Of a DNA stretch of 64,000 nucleotides, positions 63,824 to 64,000 are shown one piece after another. The first letter of the stretch is position 1; each line of letters opens with the position of its first letter. The DNA comes from VBDM01 sp049802235 (lineage in GTDB: Bacteria; Pseudomonadota; Gammaproteobacteria; Burkholderiales; SG8-39): the NCBI GenBank assembly GCA_049802235.1, contig JBARMB010000107.1:124001-188000 (forward strand), written 5' to 3'. The notes under the pieces were generated by a model. That model was not told where the DNA came from, did no database searches, and saw only the letters and a program-made list of their open reading frames with translations. The translations under genes were made by a program, and so were the position numbers.

Positions 63824-64000
63824 TTGGACGGATTGCACGTTGTCGCCAATCTGTACCGTTGCCGGGGGGATGCACGGTACTTGACTGACGCAGCCGCGCT
63901 GCGTCAATTTTGTCACGACTCGATCAACAGGTCCGGGTTGACCATACTCGGGGACCTGTTCCACCAGTTCGACGGTGGCGGGGTCACAGGCACAGTGGTG
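63824..64000 (+). CDS. speD: S-adenosylmethionine decarboxylase SpeD (5' part only)
   Basis: 59 codons are visible before the window ends. From a TTG at 63824 the product reads LDGLHVVANLYRCRGD, then LTILGDLFHQFDGGGVTGTVV, matching the N-terminal beta chain of bacterial SpeD. No ATG or GTG is available in frame after the nudC stop, so TTG is likely. The autocleavage Ser lies beyond the window. The enzyme supplies decarboxylated SAM for spermidine. Confidence 0.8.
   Translation, partial: MDGLHVVANLYRCRGDARYLTDAAALRQFCHDSINRSGLTILGDLFHQFDGGGVTGTVV

Noticed and set aside
63817..63890. Short ATG-initiated frame after nudC
   Set aside because: It stops after about 23 codons, whereas the alternative frame from the TTG at 63824 encodes the SpeD N-terminus.

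Overview
The window is about 64 kb of GC-rich, tightly packed proteobacterial chromosome. The gene set (groESL with a CIRCE box, ubiA/ubiD, purE/purC, a TctDE-type two-component pair, class I aldolase, tkt-gap-pgk-pyk) and above all a complete oxidative-type dsr operon with dsrEFH and dsrL point to a sulfur-oxidising betaproteobacterium of the Thiobacillus/Sulfuritalea/Sulfuricella kind. The lineage is inferred from gene content, not from a marker gene. No rRNA, CRISPR array, phage or transposase gene was seen; one tRNA gene, tRNA-Ala(CGC), is present.

Layout. 1-3.6 kb: an MFS transporter cut by the window edge, preceded by four 11-bp-spaced direct repeats, and a TctD/TctE-like two-component pair. 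3.7-5.9 kb: groES-groEL under a perfect CIRCE operator. 6.3-9.8 kb: a NitT/TauT-type ABC transporter with two paralogous permeases. 10.2-15.6 kb: a metal-type efflux cassette (HMA protein, membrane fusion protein, RND pump, small membrane protein) divergent from a CsoR/RcnR-family repressor with a G-tract operator between them. 15.6-17.4 kb: cbpA-cbpM and a small membrane protein. 17.4-25.6 kb: ubiD, an SDR lacking its catalytic Tyr/Lys, ubiA, recG, ridA, a TPR protein and an APC permease. 25.7-28.9 kb: tRNA-Ala, a FadL-type porin, a DsrE2-like protein and a DUF4202 protein.

28.9-43.7 kb: a soluble NarX/NarL-like two-component system faces a 13-kb minus-strand operon, dsrABEFHCMKLJOPN-cobA. 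DsrAB oxidises DsrC-bound sulfur, DsrEFH and DsrC relay sulfur, DsrMKJOP exchanges electrons with the membrane, DsrL is the NAD(P)H-linked flavoprotein, and DsrN and CobA belong to siroheme supply and amidation. Palindromic elements lie in several intergenic gaps of this operon.

43.9-50.6 kb, divergent from dsrA: a plus-strand run of poorly described genes. They are a small protein, a Cas6/Cmx6-like RAMP protein without any CRISPR, a tandem TusA-TusA protein, a TusA, two DsrC-family proteins without the redox cysteines, an unrecognised protein, a TauD-like dioxygenase, a Sfum_1244-type protein and a ferredoxin-reductase fusion with a helix-turn-helix-like N-terminus. This is the best candidate in the window for an undescribed system. 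Its content suggests sulfur trafficking, possibly with an RNA-binding component.

50.7-64 kb: housekeeping and central carbon metabolism (sua5, purE, purC, fba, pyk, pgk, gap, tkt), a stand-alone DGQHR-domain gene between pyk and pgk, a beta-hydroxyacid dehydrogenase, nudC and the 5' end of speD. Two dispersed repeats are visible here: a ~74-bp two-hairpin element also found at 46.4 kb, and a 135-bp element with 19-bp terminal inverted repeats between gap and pgk.
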